Shown here: in pieces, positions 33,759-41,710 of the stretch
How the letters are laid out: each line of letters opens with the position of its first letter
How positions within the stretch are numbered: the stretch's first letter is position 1
Assembly (NCBI RefSeq): GCF_015751905.1
Contig: NZ_JADOUF010000001.1
Span: 2,852,001 to 2,916,000, forward strand
Length of the DNA stretch: 64,000 nt
Direction: 5' to 3'
Origin: Longispora fulva
GTDB lineage: Bacteria; Actinomycetota; Actinomycetes; Mycobacteriales; Micromonosporaceae
Position numbers and translations under genes: made by a program
The notes under the pieces: model-generated
Database searches by the model: none
What the model saw: the letters and a program-made list of their open reading frames with translations, nothing else
Told to the model about the DNA's origin: nothing

Positions 33759-34424
33759 TCACGGGGCCAGGCCGGCGATGAGGTTGATGGATGCCGCGAT
33801 GATCACCGTTCCCAGCGGGAACGACAGCCAGGCGTGATGTAACGCGGTCCTGCGGATCTCCTTGGTCTTCAGGTTGGTGTCGGAGACCTGAAACGTCATG
33901 CCGATCGTGAACGCCAGATACGCGAAGTCCGTGTACTGCGGCTCGTCCTCCTCGTTGAATTCGATCCCACCGGCCTCACCCGAGTAGTACAGGCGGGCGT
34001 ACTTGAGGGCGAAGACCGTGTGCACCAAAATCCACGACACGACAACGGAGGCGACGGCGAAGCCCGCCCGGAGATACCTCGCCGCGCCGTGGGCGTGCCC
34101 GGCGCTGACCAGCACCACGCCGACCGCGACCAGACTCGCCAGAGCCGCGACCACCAGGACCAGATCGGCCACCTCCCGGCCGGGATCCTCCCGCCGCGCG
34201 TGACCGGCCGTCGAGGTCGGATCCAGTCCCCACACCGTCCACCAGATCCACACGCTGAACACCGCCGCCAGCACGTCCCAGGCGATCAACACGGCCGACA
34301 CGCCCGCACCCACGACAAGGCCCAGTCCCCCGCCGATCAGGCCCACGACCAGCGACACCAACAGCTTCACCCGGGCCTGCTGGTCCCACCAGGATCCTCG
34401 ATCCGCGCGCGTCCTAGTCGCCAT
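33759..34424 (-). CDS. DUF1345 family membrane protein
   Basis: A 221-aa inner-membrane protein with about five hydrophobic helices: LVSLVVGLIGGGLGLVVGAG, AVLIAWDVLAAVFSVWIWW, LVLVVAALASLVAVGVVLV, VVVSWILVHTVFALKYARLYY and a final FPLGTVIIAASINLIAGLAP. The signature block after helix 4 (HTVFALKYARLYY ... EPQYTDFAYLAFTIGMTFQVSDT) is diagnostic of DUF1345. The ATG at 34424 is used; no clear ribosome site was seen. The biochemical role of the family is not known. Confidence 0.85.
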   Translation of the reverse strand: MATRTRADRGSWWDQQARVKLLVSLVVGLIGGGLGLVVGAGVSAVLIAWDVLAAVFSVWIWWTVWGLDPTSTAGHARREDPGREVADLVLVVAALASLVAVGVVLVSAGHAHGAARYLRAGFAVASVVVSWILVHTVFALKYARLYYSGEAGGIEFNEEDEPQYTDFAYLAFTIGMTFQVSDTNLKTKEIRRTALHHAWLSFPLGTVIIAASINLIAGLAP

Positions 34425-34593
34425 ACCGCACCCTCCCGGTACCCGCGTCCAGAACCCCTACCCGAGAACGGAGAGTTTCTAACCAATCGCCCATGCTCGG
34501 CCATCGGATGCGCGTCGGATTGGTTTCTGCTCGAGGCGATCAAGGTGCCCAGGATCGGTCCGGGTCGCGCCCGCACCACACGATCGGGTACTA

Positions 34594-34735
34594 GCCGACA
34601 AAACCTAGTCGTCGCGAGCCAACCGGGCCTACCTGCGCGAGCGCGGCATCAAGGCCACCCTCCCCGTCAAGGTCGACCAGGCCGCCCACCGCAGGGCCAG
34701 GGGCCCGGCCGGTGGCTGGCCTCCACCACGCGACC
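34594..34735 (+). pseudogene. IS5-family transposase remnant with an amber codon
   Basis: The plus frame from 34594 reads ADKT, a TAG stop at 34606, then SSRANRAYLRERGIKATLPV followed by KVDQAAHRRARG and GGWPP. This is the conserved C-terminal part of IS5-type DDE transposases (DKAYSS...RRRGIxAxIPVKxDQ...GGRPP) with the usual Tyr codon changed to TAG. Nothing recognisable precedes or follows, and I see no flanking inverted repeats, so the element is a dead scar. Confidence 0.65.
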
Positions 34736-34743
34736 ACGATCGA

Positions 34744-35079
34744 TCAGAGGCTTCGAGGAGCAATCCGTGACCCTTTGATCCGCTCGCCCTCGGCGATGAG
34801 GCGATCCACGGCGTTGAGGACCTCCTGCCAGGCGCTATCGGCCGCCACGACACCCCGCCCGGCCGCGCGGCGCTGATACTCGGTGATCGTTGCCCGAACC
34901 TCGGCCAGTTGCGGATCAAGAACCGACGGCCGGCTCCATCGCACCTGACGAGGCACAATAAGTAACCGGACATACCCCGCATCTCGCCACCGCGGGTTCC
35001 GCAATGACCGTTGGCGCAGGTACTTGAGCCGGCCGACCCCAAGAAGATCAGCCAGCGGCAGCGACGCTTCCTCGACCAT
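34744..35079 (-). CDS. Hypothetical protein
   Basis: A 111-aa soluble, basic, mostly helical protein: LADLLGVGRLKYLRQRSLRN near the start and a long C-terminal helix with DSAWQEVLNAVDRLIAEGERIK. I do not recognise it. Codon usage fits the region (G/C at third positions), and coding on the opposite frame is worse. It ends 8 bp from the transposase scar, so it may itself be a fragment of a mobile-element cargo gene. No clear ribosome site precedes the ATG at 35079. Confidence 0.45.
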   Translation of the reverse strand: MVEEASLPLADLLGVGRLKYLRQRSLRNPRWRDAGYVRLLIVPRQVRWSRPSVLDPQLAEVRATITEYQRRAAGRGVVAADSAWQEVLNAVDRLIAEGERIKGSRIAPRSL

Positions 35080-35226
35080 CGCAACATTCTGCCCGCGACA
35101 CCCAGGCCGCGACCAGCCAATTCAGCCCATGACAGGACCTAGGGAGCCAGGTCGCGTCGCCACAAAAACGCACCCTGGTTCCACTGGTTCTGGTTCCGGA
35201 AGGTCGCAGGGCAGGTCGAGCACGGA

Positions 35227-36960
35227 TCACAGGCTGACGGCGGCTTGCGCGGCGACGCACAGGCCGACGACCACCACGAGACCAGAGGTTGCCAGTGGGG
35301 CGACCCGCCGCACGAGGGTGCCGGTGCGGCCGGTGAGCCGGGGCTCCAGGCGATGCCGCCAACGGGCGAGTAGGAATCCGATCCCGACGAGCGTCGCGGC
35401 CATGCCCGCGCCGTAGCCGAGGACGAGGACGACGCCGAACCAGGTGCGGCCCAGGGCTATCGCGCCCAGGAGCACGACGACGGCCGACGGGCTGGGCACG
35501 AGTCCACCGGCGAAGCCCATCGCGGTGACGGTGAACAGGCTCAAAGCGGAACGGGCACCGCCCGAACCCGCCGGCCCGGCCCCGGTCACGTGGTCGTGGT
35601 GCTCGTTGTGCCCGAGCGGCGTGTGGACATGAGCATGATCGTGGCTGTGGCTGTGGTTGTGGCCGTCGTCGTGTGCGGCCCCGTGGGTGTGGCCGGCATG
35701 CGCGAGTTCGCCGTGGTGGGAGTGGTCGTGCGGGTGATCGTGACCCGCGGTGACCTGTGCTGACGTGCCCGCGTGCGCTGCGACCAGTTCGGCCTGGTGA
35801 CCGTCGGCGTTGAGCGGCCCGTGGTGGTGGTGGTGGTGCCCGCCCGGCCCGTGCGTGTGCCCATCGGGGCCGTGATGATGCCCTGCGGGCCCGTGGATGT
35901 GCCCGCCCGGGCCGTGGTGGTGGCCGTGGGAGAGTCCCTGGCCGCGCCAGGCCCGGTACAGCAGTACCGCGCCGACGGCGGCGAGGAGCGCGCCGCTGGT
36001 GAGGCCGAGCCAGCCGTACACCCGCTGGGGCGCGAACGCGAGAGTGGTCGACAGCAGCAGGCCCAGGATCATGACCCCGCCGGTGTGGGTGAGGGTGACG
36101 GTGGCGGCGATGACGCCGGCATGGCGCAGTGAGCCGCGTTCGGCCACGAGGTAGGCGGCCATCACAGTCTTGCCGTGGCCGGGGGCGAGTGCGTGCGCGG
36201 CGCCGAGGACCAGGGCGATGAGGACGGCGAGTACCCCGATGGACAGGGTGAGTTTCGGCCGTCCGATGAAGTCGGTGAAGGCCCGGGTCAACCGGTCCAC
36301 GCCACGGGCCTGGGTGCCGGCGGCGGTGCTGGCAGCCCGTGGGGCGGCGACGCCACCGGGTGTCGCCGTCAGGTGCGCGGAGTGGGTGGCCGCGGGTGAG
36401 GTCAGAGCCTGGTCGGGGTAGGCGGTCAGCCGCCTGCTGGGACTGGCGGCGGGCACGTCGCTGGCGGTGAGGGTGGTGCCGTCCCCGACGGCGGTCACCT
36501 CCCGCCAACCCAATCTCTCCGGGTACGCGTCCGCGGAGTAGGCGATCCGCGAGGACCGGTCGAGGTGGGCGTCGCCCCGCAGCACGCACTCCAGTCGCAG
36601 GGTGTCGAGCCCGGCGGCCCCGACCGGGAAGCTGATCGCCCGTTGCGTCACGGTCAACGGCACCGGGCGTCCGTCGGCGGTGACGGCGGCGGTGCCGGCG
36701 ATCCTGGCGCATTCGCTCGCCGCGTAGCCGGCGGACTGCGCACCGGTGGGGGCCGTGTCGGGCCACAGTTGCTGGCGGAGCTGGTAGGTGGGCAGTTCGG
36801 CCATGTCGACGACGTAGTCGACGGTCACGCCCGTAGCGTCAACGGTCAGGCCGGCGTACTGGTTGGTGGTGAAGTTGCCGAGCGGGTGCGCGGCGGCGGG
36901 GCTCGCGGTGAGCAGTACGCATCCGGCGAGCAGCGCGCCGAACACCCCGATCCGCCTCAC
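35227..36960 (-). CDS. NicO-family nickel/cobalt transporter with His-rich loop
   Basis: A 577-aa membrane protein. A signal peptide (1-25) and an extracytoplasmic domain (about 25-225) beginning HPLGNFTTNQYAGL precede a NicO/RcnA-like transporter core with the family motif LGAAHALAPGHGKTVMAAYLV. A loop between the two halves of the core (about 345-470) is extremely His-rich (stretches such as GHHHHHHGP and HDHPHDHSHH). The last helices include MGFAGGLVPSPSAVVVLLGA. RcnA proteins export Ni/Co; NicO homologues in actinomycetes may import. The His loop should bind Ni, Co or Zn. The GTG at 36960 overlaps the stop of the TPR gene (GTGA), so the two are one operon. Confidence 0.88.
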   Translation of the reverse strand: MRRIGVFGALLAGCVLLTASPAAAHPLGNFTTNQYAGLTVDATGVTVDYVVDMAELPTYQLRQQLWPDTAPTGAQSAGYAASECARIAGTAAVTADGRPVPLTVTQRAISFPVGAAGLDTLRLECVLRGDAHLDRSSRIAYSADAYPERLGWREVTAVGDGTTLTASDVPAASPSRRLTAYPDQALTSPAATHSAHLTATPGGVAAPRAASTAAGTQARGVDRLTRAFTDFIGRPKLTLSIGVLAVLIALVLGAAHALAPGHGKTVMAAYLVAERGSLRHAGVIAATVTLTHTGGVMILGLLLSTTLAFAPQRVYGWLGLTSGALLAAVGAVLLYRAWRGQGLSHGHHHGPGGHIHGPAGHHHGPDGHTHGPGGHHHHHHGPLNADGHQAELVAAHAGTSAQVTAGHDHPHDHSHHGELAHAGHTHGAAHDDGHNHSHSHDHAHVHTPLGHNEHHDHVTGAGPAGSGGARSALSLFTVTAMGFAGGLVPSPSAVVVLLGAIALGRTWFGVVLVLGYGAGMAATLVGIGFLLARWRHRLEPRLTGRTGTLVRRVAPLATSGLVVVVGLCVAAQAAVSL

Positions 36961-38249
36961 CGGTCGCTGCCGAGGGTCGCCAGAGCCGCGCGGGCCCGAG
37001 GGGCGTGCAGGGCGGAGAAGTGCTCGTTGAGCTTCAGGGCGGTCTCCAAGTGGGTACGGGCGCCCTCGCGGTCGCCGGTGGCGGCCTCGATCACGCCGAG
37101 GTGGTAGGCGAGCAGGGCGCTGCGGGTACCGAGCCGCTGCGCCTCCCGCGCCAGGGGCAGGGCCTCGGCGGAGCGGCCGTTGACGTGCAGCGCCCAGGCG
37201 AGGGCGTCGGCGGCGAAGACGCTCCTGCGCGCGGCGTACGCCGCCCGCGCGGACTCCAGCGCAGCGGCGGGCGCGCCGTGGTCGGAGTCGAACAGGGCGA
37301 GCTCCAGGTCGGTGTTGACGCCCTGGCCGGCCAGGAGCCGCTGGCTGGCCCGCACCAGGTCGTACTGGGCGCGGGCCTTGTCGGGTTGGCCGTTGGCGGC
37401 GAGCAGGTCGCCGTACTCGGTGAGCCAGGTCGGGTTCGGCAGCCGGGTGACGGCCGCGGAGTAGTCGGCGAGGGACTGTTCGGTCCTGCCTCGCGCCGCG
37501 AGCACCCGTGCCCGGCCGACGCGTAGCGTGACGTCGCCCGGCGCCCGCGCGAGGCCCTCGTCGAACCGTTTGCCGGCCCCGTCGAGGTCGCCGGTGCCGA
37601 AGGCGAGCTCGCCGAGCTGGTACAGCGCGAAGGATGTCGAGGCGGAGTCGGGGGCCGCCCGCAGCGCCATCTCCAGGGCGGACCGGGCCCGGCCGGGGTC
37701 GCCGCGCAGTTCCCAGGTGTAGGAGGCGCGGGCGTAGGAGGAGGCGTCCGGGCGCAGGTCGACCATGCGCTGCACGGCGGCGAACCCCTCGTCGTAGCGG
37801 CCGAGTTCGATCAGGGCGTCGGCGCGGACTCCGTACGCGGCGGCCAGGTACCCGTCCGCGGCGAGGGCCCGGTCGGCCCGGCGCAGCGCCCCGTCGAAGT
37901 CGTGCCGGGCGGCGGCGAGTGCGGCGAACCCCAGCTCGGCGGGCGCGTTGTCGTCGGCCCGGACGGCCACGGACCGTTCGAGGGCGGACTGGGCCCGGGG
38001 GTAGTAGCCGGGGTCTGCGGTCGCCCGGGCCCGCTCCACATAGGTCAGACCCAGGTCGGCGAGGGTTTTCCAGTCGCCGGGCACGTCGGCGACCCGGCGC
38101 TCGGCGCGGGCTACCGGATCGACGGCGGGACCGGCGGGCCGCCCGGCCGGTGCCGGCGGGTCGACGCTCATCAGGGCCCCGGCGGCGGAGCCGACCACGA
38201 CCAGGCCGACGAGGGACAGTGCGGCCACGCGGGCGATACGCCGGGCCAT
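36957..38249 (-). CDS. TPR-repeat protein with N-terminal membrane anchor
   Basis: A 430-aa protein. A basic start MARRIARVAALSLVGLVVVG forms a signal or anchor helix; residues 60-420 are about nine tetratricopeptide-like helical pairs (for example ADGYLAAAYGVRADALIELG and YQLGELAFGTGDLDGAGKRF). AGGAGG lies 5 nt before the ATG at 38249. It is translationally coupled to the NicO transporter gene and divergent from the DUF4331 gene. A scaffold role outside the membrane for the transporter or for DUF4331 is possible, but only by association. Confidence 0.82.
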   Translation of the reverse strand: MARRIARVAALSLVGLVVVGSAAGALMSVDPPAPAGRPAGPAVDPVARAERRVADVPGDWKTLADLGLTYVERARATADPGYYPRAQSALERSVAVRADDNAPAELGFAALAAARHDFDGALRRADRALAADGYLAAAYGVRADALIELGRYDEGFAAVQRMVDLRPDASSYARASYTWELRGDPGRARSALEMALRAAPDSASTSFALYQLGELAFGTGDLDGAGKRFDEGLARAPGDVTLRVGRARVLAARGRTEQSLADYSAAVTRLPNPTWLTEYGDLLAANGQPDKARAQYDLVRASQRLLAGQGVNTDLELALFDSDHGAPAAALESARAAYAARRSVFAADALAWALHVNGRSAEALPLAREAQRLGTRSALLAYHLGVIEAATGDREGARTHLETALKLNEHFSALHAPRARAALATLGSDR

Positions 38250-38440
38250 GCGACCTCCTGGTTCTCCCCGGGGCGCACGGTGCGGCCCCGACGGTGCTTC
38301 GTACCAGAAATGTGGGTGTATGGGTTTAATCTCAAAATTTCTTCCATAGGCTACCCAACTGGGGCGTATTCGGCTCCGAATCGCTCTGCGAGGCGAACAT
38401 CCGCTGTCGTCTCGCCACGGGGAGTAGAAGGAGAACACAG

Positions 38441-39853
38441 TTGAGACATCGTCATGTCAGACGTCGTGCCGCAGCGGCCGTCGCCGTCGCGTCGGTCCTC
38501 GCCGCCGGGCTCGCGGCACTACCCCAGGGCGCGAGCGCGTCCAGCCACCGCGAGGCCCCACTGATCGCGGGCGAACCGCGCCTGGACAACACCGACCTGT
38601 ACGCGTTCGTCAGCCCCGACGCGCCCGACAAGGTCACGATGGTGGCGAACTGGATCCCGTTCGAGGAGCCCAACGGCGGTCCGAACTTCTACCAGTTCGC
38701 CTCGGACGCCGCCTACGACGTCAACATCGACAACGACGGCGACGCACGAGCGGACATCGTCTACCGGTGGACGTTCACCGACCACTACCGCAACCCGAAC
38801 ACGTTTCTCTACAACACCGGCGTGGTCACCTCGTTGACCGACCCGGACCTGAACTTCTACCAGACCTACAAGCTGGAGCGGATCGCCGGGCACGAGCACA
38901 CGACGCTGATCAGCAACGGCAAGGTCGCCCCCTCCAACACGGGGCCCGCGTCCATGCCGAACTACGCGGCGCTGCGCCAGCAGGCGGTCACCCAGATCCC
39001 CGGCGGCGGCAAGTCGTTCACCGGGCAGGCCGACGATCCGTTCTTCGCCGACCTGCGCGTGTTCGACCTGCTCTACGGGGGCAACCTGTCCGAGGTCGGC
39101 CAGGACACCCTGAAGGGCTACAACGTCAACGCCGTCGCCCTGCAGGTCCCATCGAAGGACCTCGCGCTGGGAGGCAGCGTATCGCGCAACCCCGTGGTGG
39201 GGATCTGGAGCACGACCTCGCGCAAGCGGATGGAGGTCACCGAGACGGTGCCGGATGAGTCCGACGCCGAGCACGGGCGGGCCCAGGTCTCGCGTCTGGG
39301 CATGCCGTTGGTCAACGAGGTCGTCATCCCCGTGGGGCGCAAGAACGAGTTCAACGCCACCCGCCCGGTCGACGACGCCAAGTTCCTGCCGTACGTGACC
39401 TCCCCGGAGGTGCCGAAGCTGGTCAACGCCATCTACCACATCCCCGCGCCCGCCACGCCGAGAAACGACCTGGTCGAGGTGTTCTTGACCGGGGTGTGCA
39501 AGGCGTGCGGGCCGGTGCAGGCCGACCTCAACTCGCAGTTGTTGAATAAGGACGTGGTGGCCTCGCGGTTCCGGCCCAGCGAGCAGCTGCGGCTGAACAT
39601 GGCCGTGCCGCCGTCGGCCAGCCCGAGCCGGATGGGCGTCCTGGGCGGTGACCTCGCCGGGTTCCCGAACGGTCGCAGGCTCGCCGACGACACGATCGAC
39701 ATCACCCTGCAGGCGGCCGAAGGCATCCTGCTGCCCAACCCGGCGCCCGGCGTGTCCGGCCTCGGTGACGGGGTCGACGCCAACGAGCACGCGTTCGGCA
39801 ACGCGTTCCCGTACCTGGCGCTGCCGAACGCGGTGTCGGTGAACCAGAGCTGA
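38441..39853 (+). CDS. Secreted DUF4331 protein
   Basis: A 470-aa exported protein. The signal peptide AAVAVASVLAAGLAALPQGASA is followed at once by the DUF4331 hallmark SSHREAPLI, then DNTDLYAFVSP, NFYQFASDAAYDVNIDNDGD and late-domain blocks GVLGGDLAGFPNGRRLADD and FPYLALPN. It starts at a TTG (38441) with AAGGAG 7 nt upstream; no better start exists before the signal peptide. The family has no established activity. The position next to NicO, TPR and NiCoT genes suggests a link to metal handling. A terminator shared with the NiCoT gene follows. Confidence 0.87.
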   Translation: MRHRHVRRRAAAAVAVASVLAAGLAALPQGASASSHREAPLIAGEPRLDNTDLYAFVSPDAPDKVTMVANWIPFEEPNGGPNFYQFASDAAYDVNIDNDGDARADIVYRWTFTDHYRNPNTFLYNTGVVTSLTDPDLNFYQTYKLERIAGHEHTTLISNGKVAPSNTGPASMPNYAALRQQAVTQIPGGGKSFTGQADDPFFADLRVFDLLYGGNLSEVGQDTLKGYNVNAVALQVPSKDLALGGSVSRNPVVGIWSTTSRKRMEVTETVPDESDAEHGRAQVSRLGMPLVNEVVIPVGRKNEFNATRPVDDAKFLPYVTSPEVPKLVNAIYHIPAPATPRNDLVEVFLTGVCKACGPVQADLNSQLLNKDVVASRFRPSEQLRLNMAVPPSASPSRMGVLGGDLAGFPNGRRLADDTIDITLQAAEGILLPNPAPGVSGLGDGVDANEHAFGNAFPYLALPNAVSVNQS

Positions 39854-39859
39854 ACCGAG

Positions 39860-39886
39860 GTGGGGGTCGCATCCAGCGGCCCCCAC
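39860..39886. terminator. Bidirectional terminator between convergent DUF4331 and NiCoT genes
   Basis: GTGGGGGTCGC and GCGGCCCCCAC form an 11-bp stem with one G-T type mismatch and a 5-nt loop, 6 nt after the DUF4331 stop and 6 nt before the last codon of the NiCoT gene. Such a symmetrical hairpin can serve both strands. Confidence 0.7.
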
Positions 39887-39892
39887 ACCCCT

Positions 39893-41002
39893 TTAGTCAG
39901 TGGGCTCCTCGGCCGGCTGCGGCATCCACCGTTGTTCGATCCGGCCGAACCGCCACACGGCGGCGGCGAGCAGCCAGACTCCGGCGAACACTCCCACCAC
40001 GACGAATCCGATCGTGTCGAAGGACAGGCCGTCGACCCAGTCCCAGGTTCGGCCGCGCAGCCCGAGAGCGTCGCGGAGCAACGCCAGGATCTGCACTGTG
40101 CCCACCAGCAGCGCGACCAGAACGGACAGGCCGGTGACGGTCATGTTGAAGTACACGCGCCGCACCGGCTGCGCGAGCGCCCAGGAGTAGGCGGCGTGCA
40201 TGAAGGAGCCGTCGAGTGTGTCCAGCAGGGACATGCCTGCGGCGAACAGGACCGGCAGGCACATGATCGCGTACCACGGCAGGCCGGCGGCGACGCTCGT
40301 GCCGGCGATGATGAGCAGCGACACCTCGGTGACGGTGTCAAAGCCCAGGCCGAACAGCACGCCGATCGGGTAGATGTGCCACGGCCGGCGCACCGATCGC
40401 ATCAACCGGCCGAGCAGCCGGTTGAGGAAGCCCCGGTTGTCCAGGTGCGTGCTCAACGCCGCTTCGTCGAATTCCCCGCGCCGCATCCGGCGGAAGATCC
40501 TCACCACGCCCAGCAGGACCAGGAGATTCATCGCCGCGATCAGGTAGAGGAACAGTCCTGAGACAGTGGTGCCGATCATGCCGCCGTAGACGCGCAGGGC
40601 GGAGGTGTCATCAGACAGGCCTGAGCCCACGGCGCGTACGCCGAACGCGATGAGCGTGGTGAGCGCGACGACCACGGTGGAGTGCCCGAGGGAGAACCAG
40701 AAGCCCACCGACAGTGGGCGCTGCCCGTCGGCGACGAGTTTGCGGGTGGTGTTGTCGATCGCGGCGATGTGATCCACGTCGAACGCGTGCCGAAGCCCCA
40801 GGGAGTAGGCGGTCAGGCCGGTGCCGACGCCGAACAGACCCGCGCCAAGCTGGTAGTGCCCGGGCACCACCAACCAGAGGAGAACTCCCCATCCGAGCGC
40901 GTGCAGGACGACGACGAACCCGAACATGCCCGCGAGCCGGTAACGGTCGGGGCGGGTCAGGAAGCGGTGGGATGGGCGGAGGGCGTGCTGCGCTGAAGAC
41001 AT
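39893..41002 (-). CDS. NiCoT-family (HoxN/NixA-type) nickel/cobalt permease
   Basis: A 369-aa inner-membrane permease with about eight helices. Signature in helix 2: LRHAFDVDHIAAIDN, where the family usually has DADHI, so one Ala is replaced by Val. Other motifs: FSLGHSTVV in helix 3 and GFDTVTEV in helix 5, both family-diagnostic. High-affinity uptake of Ni2+ and/or Co2+ is the known function. The ATG at 41002 (GAGAGG 6 nt upstream) is preferred; a longer frame from 41083 overlaps the divergent neighbour. A Ni/Co locus is supported by the NicO gene 3 kb away. Confidence 0.9.
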   Translation of the reverse strand: MSSAQHALRPSHRFLTRPDRYRLAGMFGFVVVLHALGWGVLLWLVVPGHYQLGAGLFGVGTGLTAYSLGLRHAFDVDHIAAIDNTTRKLVADGQRPLSVGFWFSLGHSTVVVALTTLIAFGVRAVGSGLSDDTSALRVYGGMIGTTVSGLFLYLIAAMNLLVLLGVVRIFRRMRRGEFDEAALSTHLDNRGFLNRLLGRLMRSVRRPWHIYPIGVLFGLGFDTVTEVSLLIIAGTSVAAGLPWYAIMCLPVLFAAGMSLLDTLDGSFMHAAYSWALAQPVRRVYFNMTVTGLSVLVALLVGTVQILALLRDALGLRGRTWDWVDGLSFDTIGFVVVGVFAGVWLLAAAVWRFGRIEQRWMPQPAEEPTD

Positions 41003-41058
41003 CGTCGACCTCTCGTCCAGGAAGGAACCGGCGCGCGGTCGTGCACGAAAGCGAGGTA

Positions 41059-41619
41059 ATGGGGCAACCCGCCCTGCAATCATTTACCGAAAGTGACGAA
41101 GAGGCAACACTGCGGGAGGCTGGCGTGCCACAGGAACAACGGCGGCCAACACAGGCCAACAACCGGGTCATGGTCGAACTCGTATGGCTCGGCGTCCACC
41201 GTGGCGCCTTGACCTACCGCGCACGCCGCGACGCCCTGGGCGCGGAGTCCCCGGACGCCGCCGCCGGCCGCCTCGCCGGGCTGGAACCGGCCTCACCACC
41301 GCCGACGGTGCTGCACTCCACGTCCTGGCGATATGAGCACGGGCAGGTCGTGTTGACCTACGCGGCGGCGTGCGATCCGGACCCCGGACGGGGCCGGGCC
41401 CTACGACCGGTGACGACAGCGCATTCCGGTGACCTGCTGGCCCCGAGCCCACCGGTGGTGACCCTGACTCAGGTGGCCGCCCACGCGTGCCGCCACCTGG
41501 CACTGCTGCACGCCACGGACACCCGCGTTGTGGCCGTCGCGGTCGGCGCTCCGCAGTTCTGGGATCTGATCACGGCCTATGGCGTCGCCCCGGCGGGCGC
41601 GTTGATCACGCGGCCTTGA
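41059..41619 (+). CDS. Conserved hypothetical protein
   Basis: A 186-aa soluble protein; the likely core begins at MVELVWLGVHRGALTYRARR (41170). The following part contains STSWRYEHGQVVLTYAAACDP and a C-terminal HLALLHATDTRVVAVAVGAP segment. I do not know the family. The start is uncertain: ATG 41059, GTG 41125 or ATG 41170 are in frame; none has a strong ribosome site. It lies divergent from the NiCoT gene with only about 60 bp between, so a shared promoter region is likely. A role in metal handling cannot be claimed. Confidence 0.6.
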   Translation: MGQPALQSFTESDEEATLREAGVPQEQRRPTQANNRVMVELVWLGVHRGALTYRARRDALGAESPDAAAGRLAGLEPASPPPTVLHSTSWRYEHGQVVLTYAAACDPDPGRGRALRPVTTAHSGDLLAPSPPVVTLTQVAAHACRHLALLHATDTRVVAVAVGAPQFWDLITAYGVAPAGALITRP

Positions 41620-41710
41620 CGCGCCCACTGTCCATACAGGTAGTGACTTGCGCTGTGCGGATGGTTACCGTCGGGGGGATGGTGTTTCGGCGCGCCCGAC
41701 GGGAGGCACC

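Noticed and set aside
35760-35900. Simple GGTGGT/CATGATG repeats suggesting a satellite array
   Set aside because: They are the coding sequence of the histidine-rich loop of the NicO transporter.
41041-41100. Possible metal-regulator site between the NiCoT gene and its divergent neighbour (GGTAAT ... ATTTACC)
   Set aside because: The half-sites are imperfect and widely spaced; no match to a known NikR, Nur or Zur layout that I could defend.
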